From assembly GCA_026874595.1 (NCBI GenBank), contig CM049310.1, forward strand, positions 89,349,556-89,413,555: a DNA stretch of 64,000 nucleotides, read 5' to 3'. Below the pieces are notes generated by a model. It made no database searches and was not told the origin of the DNA. It was given only the letters and a program-made list of their open reading frames with translations. Source of the stretch: Sipunculus nudus. Taxonomy: Eukaryota > Annelida > Sipuncula > Golfingiida > Sipunculidae. This document shows positions 25,285-38,867 of this stretch, in pieces (position 1 is the first letter of the stretch; every line of letters begins with the position of its first letter). Position numbers and translations under genes: made by a program.

Positions 25285-27169
25285 GATTGTCGACCGTTTT
25301 TTGAAGTTATAATGTATTATTCGACGTGTCAGGAGTCTTATTTGTGACAGAAATCGTGCATAACTGTAGAGATATTGTGGTCAAATGAGAAAATAGGTCC
25401 CAAAAATCCATAATATCCCATTAAGAAAAAAATCAGAATTATCCATTTCTGAATTTGATTGAACGAATTTGCTATTTATTTTTATATTCATGTGCACGAA
25501 CAGACACTGTTATGTAGCCGGGGAATTAGTCTTCGTCCCTATGGGTCATAATCGTGTTTAATTTTGGGAGAATACATCATTTATGTGGTGTTTTTACAAT
25601 AAGCAAAGCATAAGCAAAACGTAAACAAAGTGTAAGCAAAGGAATTAGGACTTCATAAATGCGATTTTCGACCGTTTTCTGAAGTTATATTGTATTATTC
25701 GACGTGTCAGAAGTCTTATTTATGACAGAAATCGTGCATAACACTAGAGATATTGTGATCAAATGAGAAAATAGGTTCCGAAAATCCATAATATCTCCTT
25801 TAAAAAAAGCAGAATTATACATTTCTGATTTTGATTGAACGAATTTGCTATTTATTTTTATATTCATGTGCACGAACAGGCACTGTAATGTAGCCGGGGA
25901 ACTAGTCTTCGTCCCAATAGGTCATAATCGTGTTTAAATTTGGGAGAATACATCATTTATGTGGTATTTTTACAATAAGCAAAGCATAAGCAAAACGTAA
26001 ACAAAGTGTAAGCAAAGGAATTAGGACTTCATAAATGAGATTTTCGACCGTTTTCTGAAGTTATAATGTATTATTCGACGTGTCAGGAGTCTTATTTATG
26101 ACAGAAATCGTGCATAACTGTAGAGATATTGTGGTCAAATGAGAAAATAGGTCCCAAAAATCCATAATATCCCATTAAGAAAAAAATCAGAATTATACAT
26201 TTTTGATTTTGATTGAACGAATTTGCTATTTATTTTTATATTCATGTGCACGAACAGGCACTGTAATGTAGCCGGGGAACTAGTCTTTGTCCCTATGGGT
26301 CTTAATCGTGTTTAAATTTGGGAGAATACATCATTTATGTGGTATTTTTACAATAAGCAAAGCATAAGCAAAACGTAAACAAAGTGTAAGCAAAGGAATT
26401 AGGACTTCATAAATGAGATTTTCGACCGTTTTTTGAAGTTATAATGTATTATTCGACGTTTCAGGAGTCTTATTTATGACAGAAATCTTGCATAACTGTA
26501 GAGATATTGTGGTCAAATGAGAAAATAGGTCCCAAAAATCCATAATATCCCATTAAGAAAAAAATCAGAATTATACATTTCTGAATTTGATTGAAAGAAT
26601 TTGCTATTTATTTTTATATTCATGTGCACGAACAGGCACTGTTATGTAGCCGGGGAACTATTCTTCATCCCTATGGGTCAAAATCGTGTTTAAATTTGGG
26701 AGAATACATCATTTATGTGGTGTTTTTACAATAAGCAAAGCATAAGCAAAACGTAAACAAAGTGTAAGCAAAGGAATTAGGACTTCATAAATGCGATTTT
26801 CGACCGTTTTTTGAAGTTATAATGTATTATTCAACTTGTCAGGAGTCTCATTTATGACAGAAATCGTGCAAAACAGTAGAGATATTGTGATCAAATGAGA
26901 AAATAGGTCCCGAAAATCCATAATATCTCCTTAAAAAAAGCAGAATTATACATTTCTGATTTTGATTGAACGAATTTGCTCTTTATTTTTATATTCATGT
27001 GCAGGAAGAGGCACTGTTATGTAGCCCGGGAACTAGTCTTCGTCCCTATGGGTCATAATCGTGTTTAAATTTGGGAGAATACATCATTTATGTGGTGTTT
27101 TCACAATAAGCAAAGCATAATCAAAACGTAAACAAAGTGTAAGCAAAGGAATTAGGACTTCATAAATGA
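25285..27169. repeat. HOR segment, 5-mer A-B-C'-D-E (second copy)
   Basis: Monomers start at 25285, 25663, 26039, 26417 and 26795. It shares the private marks of 6416-8300: cccaatagg near 25915, aatcttgc near 26487 and the E rear with gtgttttcac. Confidence 0.87.
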
Positions 27170-29432
27170 GATTGTCGACCGTTTTTTGAAGTTATAATGT
27201 ATTATTCGACGTGTCAGGAGTCTTATTTGTGACAGAAATCGTGCATAACTGTAGAGATATTGTGGTCAAATGAGAAAATAGGTCCCAAAAATCCATAATA
27301 TCCCATTAAGAAAAAAATCAGATTTATCCATTTCTGAATTTGATTGAACGAATTTGCTATTTATTTTTATATTCATGTGCACGAACAGACACTGTTATGT
27401 AGCCGGGGAATTAGTCTTCGTCCCTATGGGTCATAATCGTGTTTAATTTTGGGAGAATACATCATTTATGTGGTGTTTTTACAATAAGCAAAGCATAAGC
27501 AAAACGTAAACAAAGTGTAAGCAAAGGAATTAGGACTTCATAAATGCGATTTTCGACCGTTTTCTGAAGTTATATTGTATTATTCGACGTGTCAGAAGTC
27601 TTATTTATGACAGAAATCGTGCATAACACTAGAGATATTGTGATCAAATGAGAAAATAGGTTCCGAAAATCCATAATATCTCCTTTAAAAAAAGCAGAAT
27701 TATACATTTCTGATTTTGATTGAACGAATTTGCTATTTATTTTTATATTCATGTGCACGAACAGGCACTGTAATGTAGCCGGGGAACTAGTCTTCGTCCC
27801 AATGGGTCATAATCGTGTTTAAATTTGGGAGAATACATCATTTATGTGGTATTTTTACAATAAGCAAAGCATAAGCAAAACGTAAACAAAGTGTAAGCAA
27901 AGGAATTAGGACTTCATAAATGAGATTTTCGACCGTTTTCTGAAGTTATAATGTATTATTCTACGTGTCAGGAGTCTTATTAATGACAGAAATCGTGCAT
28001 AACTGTAGAGATATTGTGGTCAAATGAGAAAATAGGTCCCAAAAATCCATAATATCCCATTAAGAAAAAAATCAGAATTATACATTTTTGATTTTGATTG
28101 AACGAATTTGCTATTTATTTTTATATTCATGTGCACGAACAGGCACTGTAATGTAGCCGGGGAACTAGTCTTTGTCCCTATGGGTCTTAATCGTGTTTAA
28201 ATTTGGGAGAATACATCATTTATGTGGTATTTTTACAATAAGCAAAGCATAAGCAAAACGTAAACAAAGTGTAAGCAAAGGAATTAGGACTTCATAAATG
28301 AGATTTTCGACCGTTTTTTGAAGTTATAATGTATTATTCGACGTTTCAGGAGTCTTATTTATGACAGAAATCGTGCATAACTGTAGAGATATTGTGGTCA
28401 AATGAGAAAATAGGTCCCAAAAATCCATAATATCCCATAAAGAAAAAAATCAGAATTATACATTTCTGAATTTGATTGAAAGAATTTGCTATTTATTTTT
28501 ATATTCATGTGCACGAACAGGCACTGTTATGTAGCCGGGGAACTATTCTTCATCCCTATGGGTCAAAATCGTGTTTAAATTTGGGAGAATACATCATTTA
28601 TGTGGTGTTTTTACAATAAGCAAAGCATAAGCAAAACGTAAACAAAGTGTAAGCAAAGGAATTAGGACTTCATAAATACGATTTTCGACCGTTTTTTGAA
28701 GTTATAATGTATTATTCAACTTGTCAGGAGTCTCATTTATGACAGAAATCGTGCAAAACAGTAGATATATTGTGATCAAATGAGAAAATAGGTCCCGAAA
28801 ATCCATAATATCTCCTTAAAAAAAGCAGAATTATACATTTCTGATTTTGATTGAACGAATTTGCTCTTTATTTTTATATTCATGTGCAGGAAGAGGCACT
28901 GTTATGTAGCCCGGGAACTAGTCTTCGTCCCTATGGGTCATAATCGTGTTTAAATTTGGGAGAATACATCATTTATGTGGTATTTTTACAATAAGCAAAG
29001 CATAAGCAAAACGTAAACAAAGTGTAAGCAAAGGAATTAGGACTTCATAAATGAGATTGTCGACCGTTTTTTGAAGTTATAATGTATTATTCGACGTATC
29101 AGGAGTCTTATTTATGACAGAAATCGTGCAAAACAGTAGAGATATTGTGATCAAATGAGAAAATAGGTCCAAAAAATCCAAAATATCCCATTAAGAAAAA
29201 AATCAGAATTATACATTTCTGATTTTGATTGAACGAATTTGCTCTTTATTTTTATATTCATGTGCACGAACAGACACTGTTATGTAGCCGGGGAATTAGT
29301 CTTCGTCCCTATGGGTCATAATCGTGTTTAATTTTGGGAGAATACATCATTTATGTGGTGTTTTTACAATAAGCAAAGCATAAGCAAAACGTAAACAAAG
29401 TGTAAGCAAAGGAATTAGGACTTCATAAATGC
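27170..29432. repeat. HOR segment, 6-mer A-B-C-D-E-(F/A hybrid)
   Basis: Monomers start at 27170, 27548, 27924, 28302, 28680 and 29055. It is the sister of 8301 onward with an offset of 18869 bp (shared cccataaag and aaatacg). The match ends in the last monomer, which begins as F and switches to A (cagacac, gaattag, tttaattttgg) between about 29233 and 29275. That switch is the right end of the recognisable large duplication. Confidence 0.85.
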
Positions 29433-30564
29433 GATTTTCGACCGTTTTCTGAAGTTATATTGTATTATTCGACGTGTCAGAAGTCTTATTTATGACAGAA
29501 ATCGTGCATAACACTAGAGATATTGTGATCAAATGAGAAAATAGGTTCCGAAAATCCATAATATCTCCTTTAAAAAAAGCAGAATTATACATTTCTGATT
29601 TTGATTGAACGAATTTGCTATTTATTTTTATATTCATGTGCACGAACAGGCACTGTAATGTAGCCGGGGAACTAGTCTTCGTCCCAATGGGTCATAATCG
29701 TGTTTAAATTTGGGAGAATACATCATTTATGTGGTATTTTTACAATAAGCAAAGCATAAGCAAAACGTAAACAAAGTGTAAGCAAAGGAATTAGGACTTC
29801 ATAAATGAGATTTTCGACCGTTTTCTGAAGTTATAATGTATTATTCTACGTGTCAGGAGTCTTATTAATGACAGAAATCGTGCATAACTGTAGAGATATT
29901 GTAGTCAAATGAGAAAATAGGTCCCAACAATCCATAATATCCCATTAAGAAAAAAATCAGAATTATACATTTCTGATTTTGATTGAACGAATTTGCTATT
30001 TATTTTTATATTCATGTGCACGAACAGGCACTGTTATGTAGCCCGGGAACTAGTCTTCGTCCCTATGGGTCATAATCGTGTTTAAATTTGGGAGAATACA
30101 TCATTTATGTGGTGTTTTTACAATAAGGAAAGCATATGCAAAACGTAAACAAAGTGTAAGCAAAGGAATTAGGACTTCATAAATGCGATTTTCGACCGTT
30201 TTCTGAAGTTATATTGTATTATTCGACGTGTCAGAAGTCTTATTTATGACAGAAATCGTGCAAAACAGTAGAGATATTGTGGTCAAATGAGAAAATAGGT
30301 CCCAAAAATCCATAATATCCCATTAAGAAAAAAATCAGAATTATACATTTTTGATTTTGATTGAACGAATTTGCTATTTATTTTTATATTCATGTGCACG
30401 AACAGGCACTGTTATGTAGCCGGGGAACTAGTTTTCGTCCCTATGGGTCACAATCGTGTTTAAATTTGGGAGAATACATCATTTATGTGGTATTTTTACA
30501 ATAAGCAAAGCATAAGCAAAACGTAAACAAAGTGTAAGCAAAGGAATTAGGACTTCATAAATGA
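29433..30564. repeat. HOR segment, 3-mer B-(C/G' hybrid)-H
   Basis: Monomers start at 29433, 29809 and 30187. Monomer 29809 begins with C marks (ctacgtgtcagg, tattaatgac, cataactg) and continues with G' marks (gtagtc, cccaacaatcc, cccggg, gcatatgc). The switch lies between about 29884 and 29913, so D, E and F are skipped. H has a private cacaatcg near 30450. Confidence 0.8.
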
Positions 30565-33500
30565 GATTGTCGACCGTTTTTTGAAGTTATAATGTATTAT
30601 TCGACGTGTCAGGAGTCTTATTTGTGACAGAAATCGTGCATAACTGTAGAGATATTGTGGTCAAATGAGAAAATAGGTCCCAAAAATCCATAATATCCCA
30701 TTAAGAAAAAAATCAGAATTATCCATTTCTGAATTTGATTGAACGAATTTGCTATTTATTTTTATATTCATGTGCACGAACAGACACTGTTATGTAGCCG
30801 GGGAATTAGTCTTCGTCCCTATGGGTCATAATCGTGTTTAATTTTGGGAGAATACATCATTTATGTGGTGTTTTTACAATAAGCAAAGCATAAGCAAAAC
30901 GTAAACAAAGTGTAAGCAAAGGAATTAGGACTTCATAAATGCGATTTTCGACCGTTTTCTGAAGTTATATTGTATTATTCGACGTGTCAGAAGTCTTATT
31001 TATGACAGAAATCGTGCATAACACTAGAGATATTGTGATCAAATGAGAAAATAGGTTCCGAAAATCCATAATATCTCCTTTAAAAAAAGCAGAATTATAC
31101 ATTTCTGATTTTGATTGAACGAATTTGCTATTTATTTTTATATTCATGTGCACGAACAGGCACTGTAATGTAGCCGGGGAACTAGTCTTCGTCCCAATAG
31201 GTCATAATCGTGTTTAAATTTGGGAGAATACATCATTTATGTGGTATTTTTACAATAAGCAAAGCATAAGCAAAACGTAAACAAAGTGTAAGCAAAGGAA
31301 TTAGGACTTCATAAATGAGATTTTCGACCGTTTTCTGAAGTTATAATGTATTATTCGACGTGTCAGGAGTCTTATTTATGACAGAAATCGTGCATAACTG
31401 TAGAGATATTGTGGTCAAATGAGAAAATAGGTCCCAAAAATCCATAATATCCCATTAAGAAAAAAATCAGAATTATACATTTTTGATTTTGATTGAACGA
31501 ATTTGCTATTTATTTTTATATTCATGTGCACGAACAGGCACTGTAATGTAGCCGGGGAACTAGTCTTTGTCCCTATGGGTCTTAATCGTGTTTAAATTTG
31601 GGAGAATACATCATTTATGTGGTATTTTTACAATAAGCAAAGCATAAGCAAAACGTAAACAAAGTGTAAGCAAAGGAATTAGGACTTCATAAATGAGATT
31701 TTCGACCGTTTTTTGAAGTTATAATGTATTATTCGACGTTTCAGGAGTCTTATTTATGACAGAAATCTTGCATAACTGTAGAGATATTGTGGTCAAATGA
31801 GAAAATAGGTCCCAAAAATCCATAATATCCCATTAAGAAAAAAATCAGAATTATACATTTCTGAATTTGATTGAAAGAATTTGCTATTTATTTTTATATT
31901 CATGTGCACGAACAGGCACTGTTATGTAGCCGGGGAACTATTCTTCATCCCTATGGGTCAAAATCGTGTTTAAATTTGGGAGAATACATCATTTATGTGG
32001 TGTTTTTACAATAAGCAAAGCATAAGCAAAACGTAAACAAAGTGTAAGCAAAGGAATTAGGACTTCATAAATGCGATTTTCGACCGTTTTTTGAAGTTAT
32101 AATGTATTATTCAACTTGTCAGGAGTCTCATTTATGACAGAAATCGTGCAAAACAGTAGAGATATTGTGATCAAATGAGAAAATAGGTCCCGAAAATCCA
32201 TAATATCTCCTTAAAAAAAGCAGAATTATACATTTCTGATTTTGATTGAACGAATTTGCTCTTTATTTTTATATTCATGTGCAGGAAGAGGCACTGTTAT
32301 GTAGCCCGGGAACTAGTCTTCGTCCCTATGGGTCATAATCGTGTTTAAATTTGGGAGAATACATCATTTATGTGGTGTTTTCACAATAAGCAAAGCATAA
32401 TCAAAACGTAAACAAAGTGTAAGCAAAGGAATTAGGACTTCATAAATGAGATTGTCGACCGTTTTTTGAAGTTATAATGTATTATTCGACGTATCAGGAG
32501 TCTTATTTATGACAGAAATCGTGCAAAACAGTAGAGATATTGTGATCAAATGAGAAAATAGGTCCATAAAATCCAAAATATCCCATTAAGAAAAAAATCA
32601 GAATTATACATTTCTGATTTTGATTGAACGAATTTGCTCTTTATTTTTATATTCATGTGCACGAACAGGCACTGTTATGTAGCCGGGGAAATAGTCTTCG
32701 TCCCTATGGGTCATAATCGTGTTTAAATTTGGGGGAATACATCATTTATGTGGTGTTTTTACAATAAGCAAAGCATAAGCAAAACGTAAACAAAGTGTAA
32801 GCAAAGGAATTAGGACTTCATAAATGCGATTTTCGACCGTTTTCTGAAGTTATAATGTATTATTCGACGTGTCAGGAGTCTTATTTATGACAGAAATCGT
32901 GCAAAACACTAGAGATATTGTAGTCAAATGAGAAAATAGGTCCCAACAATCCATAATATCCCATTAAGAAAAAAATCAGAATTATACATTTCTGATTTTG
33001 ATTGAACGAATTTGCTATTTATTTTTATATTCATGTGCACGAACAGGCACTGTTATGTAGCCCGGGAACTAGTCTTCGTCCCTATGGGTCATAATCGTGT
33101 TTAAATTTGGGAGAATACATCATTTATGTGGTGTTTTTACAATAAGGAAAGCATAAGCAAAACGTAAACAAAGTGTAAGCAAAGGAATTAGGACTTCATA
33201 AATGCGATTTTCGACCGTTTTCTGAAGTTATATTGTATTATTCGACGTGTCAGAAGTCTTATTTATGACAGAAATCGTGCAAAACAGTAGAGATATTGTG
33301 GTCAAATGAGAAAATAGGTCCCAAAAATCCATAATATCCCATTAAGAAAAAAATCAGAATTATACATTTTTGATTTTGATTGAACGAATTTGCTATTTAT
33401 TTTTATATTCATGTGCACGAACAGGCACTGTTATGTAGCCGGGGAACTAGTTTTCGTCCCTATGGGTCATAATCGTGTTTAAATTTGGGAGAATACATCA

Positions 33501-33583
33501 TTTATGTGGTATTTTTACAATAAGCAAAGCATAAGCAAAACGTAAACAAAGTGTAAGCAAAGGAATTAGGACTTCATAAATGA
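30565..33583. repeat. HOR unit, 8-mer A-B-C'-D-E-F-G'-H
   Basis: Monomers start at 30565, 30943, 31319, 31697, 32075, 32450, 32828 and 33206. The first five are the third sister of 6416-8300 (cccaatagg, aatcttgc near 31767). Here they are followed by F, G' and H, which completes the 3.02-kb unit. F has ccataaaatcc in place of ccaaaaaatcc. Confidence 0.86.
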
Positions 33584-34716
33584 GATTGTCGACCGTTTTT
33601 TGAAGTTATAATGTATTATTCGACGTGTCAGGAGTCTTATTTGTGACAGAAATCGTGCATAACTGTAGAGATATTGTGGTCAAATGAGAAAATAGGTCCC
33701 AAAAATCCATAATATCCCATTAAGAAAAAAATCAGAATTATCCATTTCTGAATTTGATTGAACGAATTTGCTATTTATTTTTATATTCATGTGCACGAAC
33801 AGACACTGTTATGTAGCCGGTTAACTAGTCTTCGTCCCTATGGGTCATAATCGTGTTTAAATTTGGGAGAATACATCATTTATGTGGTGTTTTTACAATA
33901 AGCAAAGCATAAGCAAAACGTAAACAAAGTGTAAGCAAAGGAATTAGGACTTCATAAATGCGATTTTCGACCGTTTTCTGAAGATATAATGTATTATTCG
34001 ACGTGTCAGGAGTCTTATTTATGACAGAAATCGTGCAAAACAGTAGAGATATTGTGGTCAAATGAGAAAATAGATCCAAAAAATCCAAAATATCCCATTT
34101 AGAAAAAAATCAGAATTATACATTTCTGATTTTGATTGAACGAATTTGCTCTTTATTTTTATATTCATGTGCACGAACAGGCACTGTTATGTAGCCCGGG
34201 AACTAGTCTTCGTCCCTATGGGTTATAATCGTGTTTAAATTTGGGAGAATACATCATTTATGTGGTATTTTTACAATAAGCAAAGCATAAGCAAAACGGA
34301 AACAAAGTGTAAGCAAAGGAATTAGGACTTCATAAATGAGATTTTCGACCGTTTTTTGAAGTTATAATGTATTATTAGACGTGTCAGGAGTCTTATTTAT
34401 GACAGAAATCGTGCAAAACACTAGAGATATTGTGATCAAGTGAGAAAATAGGTCCCAAAAATTCATAATATCTCCTTAAAAAAAAAGCAGAATTATGCAT
34501 TTCTGATTTTGATTGAACGAATTTGCTCTTTATTTTTATATTCATATGCACGAGCATGCACTGTTATGTAGCCGGGGAACTAGTCTTCGTCCCTATGGAT
34601 CTTAATCGTGTTTAAATTTAGGAGAATACATCATTTATGTGGTGTTTTTACAATAAGCAAAGCATAAGCAAAACGTAAACAAAGTGTAAGCAAAGGAATT
34701 AGGACTTCATAAATGC
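33584..34716. repeat. Domain-2 island: A/K hybrid, K and L monomers
   Basis: Monomers start at 33584, 33962 and 34340. The first is A up to cagacac and then has ggttaactag, a domain-2 mark; the switch lies at about 33804-33820. K has gaagatataatg, atagatcc, catttag, ggttataatcg and acggaaac. L has attagacg, gatcaagtgag, catatgcacgagcatgc and ggatctt. This is the same order and nearly the same sequence as 60640-61450. K here carries cccggg where the other copy has ccgggg, and the L rear returns to gtgttttt. Confidence 0.82.
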
Positions 34717-36604
34717 GATTTTCGACCGTTTTCTGAAGTTATATTGTATTATTCGACGTGTCAGAAGTCTTATTTATGACAGAAATCGTGCAAAACAGTA
34801 GAGATATTGTGGTCAAATGAGAAAATAGGTCCCAAAAATCCATAATATCCCATTAAGAAAAAAATCAGAATTATACATTTCTGATTTTGATTGAACGAAT
34901 TTGCTCTTTATTTTTATATTCATGTGCACGAACAGGCACTGTTATGTAGCCGGGGAACTAGTCTTCGTCCCAATGGGTCATAATCGTGTTTAAATTTGGG
35001 AGAATACATCATTTATGTGGTATTTTTACAATTAGCAAAGCATAATCAAAACGTAAACAAAGTGTAAGCAAAGGAATTAGGACTTCATAAATGAGATTTT
35101 CGACCGTTTTTTGAAGTTATAATGTATTATTCGACGTGTCAGGAGTCTTATTTATGACAGAAATCGTGCATAACACTAGAGATATTGTGATCAAATGAGA
35201 AAATAGGTTCCGAAAATCCATAATATCTCCTTTAAAGAAAGCAGAATTATACATTTCTGAGTTTGATTGAACGAATTTGCTCTTTATTTTTATATTCATG
35301 TGCACGAACAGGCACTGTAATGTAGCCGGGGAACTAGTCTTCGTCCCAATGGGTCATAATCGTGTTTAAATTTGGGAGAATACATCATTTATGTGGTGTT
35401 TTCACAATAAGCAAAGCATAATCAAAACGTAAACAAAGTGTAAGCAAAGGAATTAGGACTTCAAAAATGAGATTTTCGACCGTTTTCTGAAGTTATAATG
35501 TATTATTCGACGTATCAGGAGTCTTATTTATGACAGAAATCGTGCAAAACAGTAGAGATATTGTGATCAAATGAGAAAATAGGTCCAAAAAATCCAAAAT
35601 ATCCCATTAAGAAAAAAATCAGAATTATACATTTCTGATTTTGATTGAACGAATTTGCTCTTTATTTTTATATTCATGTGCACGAACAGGCACTGTTATA
35701 TAGCCGGGGAAATAGTCTTCGTCCCTATGGGTCATAATCGTGTTTAAATTTGGGGGAATACATCATTTATGTGGTGTTTTTACAATAAGCAAAGCATAAG
35801 CAAAACGTAAACAAAGTGTAAGCAAAGGAATTAGGACTTCATAAATGCGATTTTCGACCGTTTTCTGAAGTTATAATGTATTATTCGACGTGTCAGGAGT
35901 CTTATTTATGACAGAAATCGTGCAAAACACTAGAGATATTGTAGTCAAATGAGAAAATAGGTCCCAACAATCCATAATATCCCATTAAGAAAAAAATCAG
36001 AATTATACATTTCTGATTTTGATTGAACGAATTTGCTATTTATTTTTATATTCATGTGCACGAACAGGCACTGTTATGTAGCCCGGGAACTAGTCTTCGT
36101 CCCTATGGGTCATAATCGTGTTTAAATTTGGGAGAATACATCATTTATGTGGTGTTTTTACAATAAGGAAAGCATAAGCAAAACGTAAACAAAGTGTAAG
36201 CAAAGGAATTAGGACTTCATAAATGCGATTTTCGACCGTTTTCTGAAGTTATATTGTATTATTCGACGTGTCAGAAGTCTTATTTATGACAGAAATCGTG
36301 CAAAACAGTAGAGATATTGTGGTCAAATGAGAAAATAGGTCCCAAAAATCCATAATATCCCATTAAGAAAAAAATCAGAATTATACATTTTTGATTTTGA
36401 TTGAACGAATTTGCTATTTATTTTTATATTCATGTGCACGAACAGGCACTGTTATGTAGCCGGGGAACTAGTTTTCGTCCCTATGGGTCATAATCGTGTT
36501 TAAATTTGGGAGAATACATCATTTATGTGGTATTTTTACAATAAGCAAAGCATAATCAAAACGTAAACAAAGTGTAAGCAAAGGAATTAGGACTTCATAA
36601 ATGA
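34717..36604. repeat. HOR segment of domain 1, 5-mer H*-I-F-G'-H
   Basis: Monomers start at 34717, 35095, 35471, 35849 and 36227. H* has an H front but ctcttta and gtcccaatggg with an H3-like rear (attagcaaagcataatc). I to F to G' resembles 13583-14337 in part, including ttatatagcc in F. H ends with gcataatcaaaac. Confidence 0.78.
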
Positions 36605-38867
36605 GATTGTCGACCGTTTTTTGAAGTTATAATGTATTATTCGACGTGTCAGGAGTCTTATTTGTGACAGAAATCGTGCATAACTGTAGAGATATTGTGG
36701 TCAAATGAGAAAATAGGTCCCAAAAATCCATAATATCCCATTAAGAAAAAAATCAGATTTATCCATTTCTGAATTTGATTGAACGAATTTGCTATTTATT
36801 TTTATATTCATGTGCACGAACAGACACTGTTATGTAGCCGGGGAATTAGTCTTCGTCCCTATGGGTCATAATCGTGTTTAATTTTGGGAGAATACATCAT
36901 TTATGTGGTGTTTTTACAATAAGCAAAGCATAAGCAAAACGTAAACAAAGTGTAAGCAAAGGAATTAGGACTTCATAAATGCGATTTTCGACCGTTTTCT
37001 GAAGTTATATTGTATTATTCGACGTGTCAGAAGTCTTATTTATGACAGAAATCGTGCATAACACTAGAGATATTGTGATCAAATGAGAAAATAGGTTCCG
37101 AAAATCCATAATATCTCCTTTAAAAAAAGCAGAATTATACATTTCTGATTTTGATTGAACGAATTTGCTATTTATTTTTATATTCATGTGCACGAACAGG
37201 CACTGTAATGTAGCCGGGGAACTAGTCTTCGTCCCAATGGGTCATAATCGTGTTTAAATTTGGGAGAATACATCATTTATGTGGTATTTTTACAATAAGC
37301 AAAGCATAAGCAAAACGTAAACAAAGTGTAAGCAAAGGAATTAGGACTTCATAAATGAGATTTTCGACCGTTTTCTGAAGTTATAATGTATTATTCTACG
37401 TGTCAGGAGTCTTATTAATGACAGAAATCGTGCATAACTGTAGAGATATTGTGGTCAAATGAGAAAATAGGTCCCAAAAATCCATAATATCCCATTAAGA
37501 AAAAAATCAGAATTATACATTTTTGATTTTGATTGAACGAATTTGCTATTTATTTTTATATTCATGTGCACGAACAGGCACTGTAATGTAGCCGGGGAAC
37601 TAGTCTTTGTCCCTATGGGTCTTAATCGTGTTTAAATTTGGGAGAATACATCATTTATGTGGTATTTTTACAATAAGCAAAGCATAAGCAAAACGTAAAC
37701 AAAGTGTAAGCAAAGGAATTAGGACTTCATAAATGAGATTTTCGACCGTTTTTTGAAGTTATAATGTATTATTCGACGTTTCAGGAGTCTTATTTATGAC
37801 AGAAATCGTGCATAACTGTAGAGATATTGTGGTCAAATGAGAAAATAGGTCCCAAAAATCCATAATATCCCATTAAGAAAAAAATCAGAATTATACATTT
37901 CTGAATTTGATTGAAAGAATTTGCTATTTATTTTTATATTCATGTGCACGAACAGGCACTGTTATGTAGCCGGGGAACTATTCTTCATCCCTATGGGTCA
38001 AAATCGTGTTTAAATTTGGGAGAATACATCATTTATGTGGTGTTTTTACAATAAGCAAAGCATAAGCAAAACGTAAACAAAGTGTAAGCAAAGGAATTAG
38101 GACTTCATAAATGCGATTTTCGACCGTTTTTTGAAGTTATAATGTATTATTCAACTTGTCAGGAGTCTCATTTATGACAGAAATCGTGCAAAACAGTAGA
38201 TATATTGTGATCAAATGAGAAAATAGGTCCCGAAAATCCATAATATCTCCTTAAAAAAAGCAGAATTATACATTTCTGATTTTGATTGAACGAATTTGCT
38301 CTTTATTTTTATATTCATGTGCAGGAAGAGGCACTGTTATGTAGCCCGGGAACTAGTCTTCGTCCCTATGGGTCATAATCGTGTTTAAATTTGGGAGAAT
38401 ACATCATTTATGTGGTGTTTTCACAATAAGCAAAGCATAATCAAAACGTAAACAAAGTGTAAGCAAAGGAATTAGGACTTCATAAATGAGATTGTCGACC
38501 GTTTTTTGAAGTTATAATGTATTATTCGACGTATCAGGAGTCTTATTTATGACAGAAATCGTGCAAAACAGTAGAGATATTGTGATCAAATGAGAAAATA
38601 TGTCCAAAAAATCCAAAATATCCCATTAAGAAAAAAATCAGAATTATACATTTCTGATTTTGATTGAACGAATTTGCTCTTTATTTTTATATTCATGTGC
38701 ACGAACAGGCACTGTTATGTAGCCGGGGAACTAGTCTTCGTCCCTATGGGTTATAATCGTGTTTAAATTTGGGAGAATACATCATTTATGTGGTATTTTT
38801 ACAATAAGCAAAGCATAAGCAAAACGGAAACAAAGTGTAAGCAAAGGAATTAGGACTTCATAAATGA
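36605..38867. repeat. HOR segment, 6-mer A-B-C-D-E-(F/K hybrid), end of domain 1
   Basis: Monomers start at 36605, 36983, 37359, 37737, 38115 and 38490. This is the last A-E run. Monomer 38490 starts as F (gtcgac, gacgtatcagg) and ends with domain-2 marks (ggttataatcg, acggaaac), so the domain boundary falls inside this single monomer, at about 38600-38750. Confidence 0.83.

Larger units (their letters stand above)
1..33819. repeat. HOR domain 1 (monomer types A-J)
   Basis: Monomers carry recurring diagnostic variants. A: gtcgac start, cagacac or caggcac, gaattag, tttaattttgg. B: cataacactag with ggttccg. C: ctacgtgtcagg and tattaatgac. D: gacgtttcagg, tgaaagaa, gaactattcttcatcc. E: caacttgtcagg, gcaggaagagg, cccggg. 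F: gacgtatcagg, ccaaaaaatccaaaa, ttggggg. G: cccaacaatcc, cccggg, aataaggaaag. H: tatattg, tcagaag, tttttgattttg, agttttcg. I: B-like core with ttttttgaag and cgtgtcagg. J: caacttgtcagg with ggttccg. These occur in a repeated order, so this is a true higher-order repeat and not a random mix. Confidence 0.9.

Noticed and set aside
34476-34490. Poly(A) runs near ctccttaaaaaaaaagcag as retroposon tails.
   Set aside because: The run is at a fixed monomer position in all copies and varies only by one or two bases, so it is an internal homopolymer and not an insertion tail.
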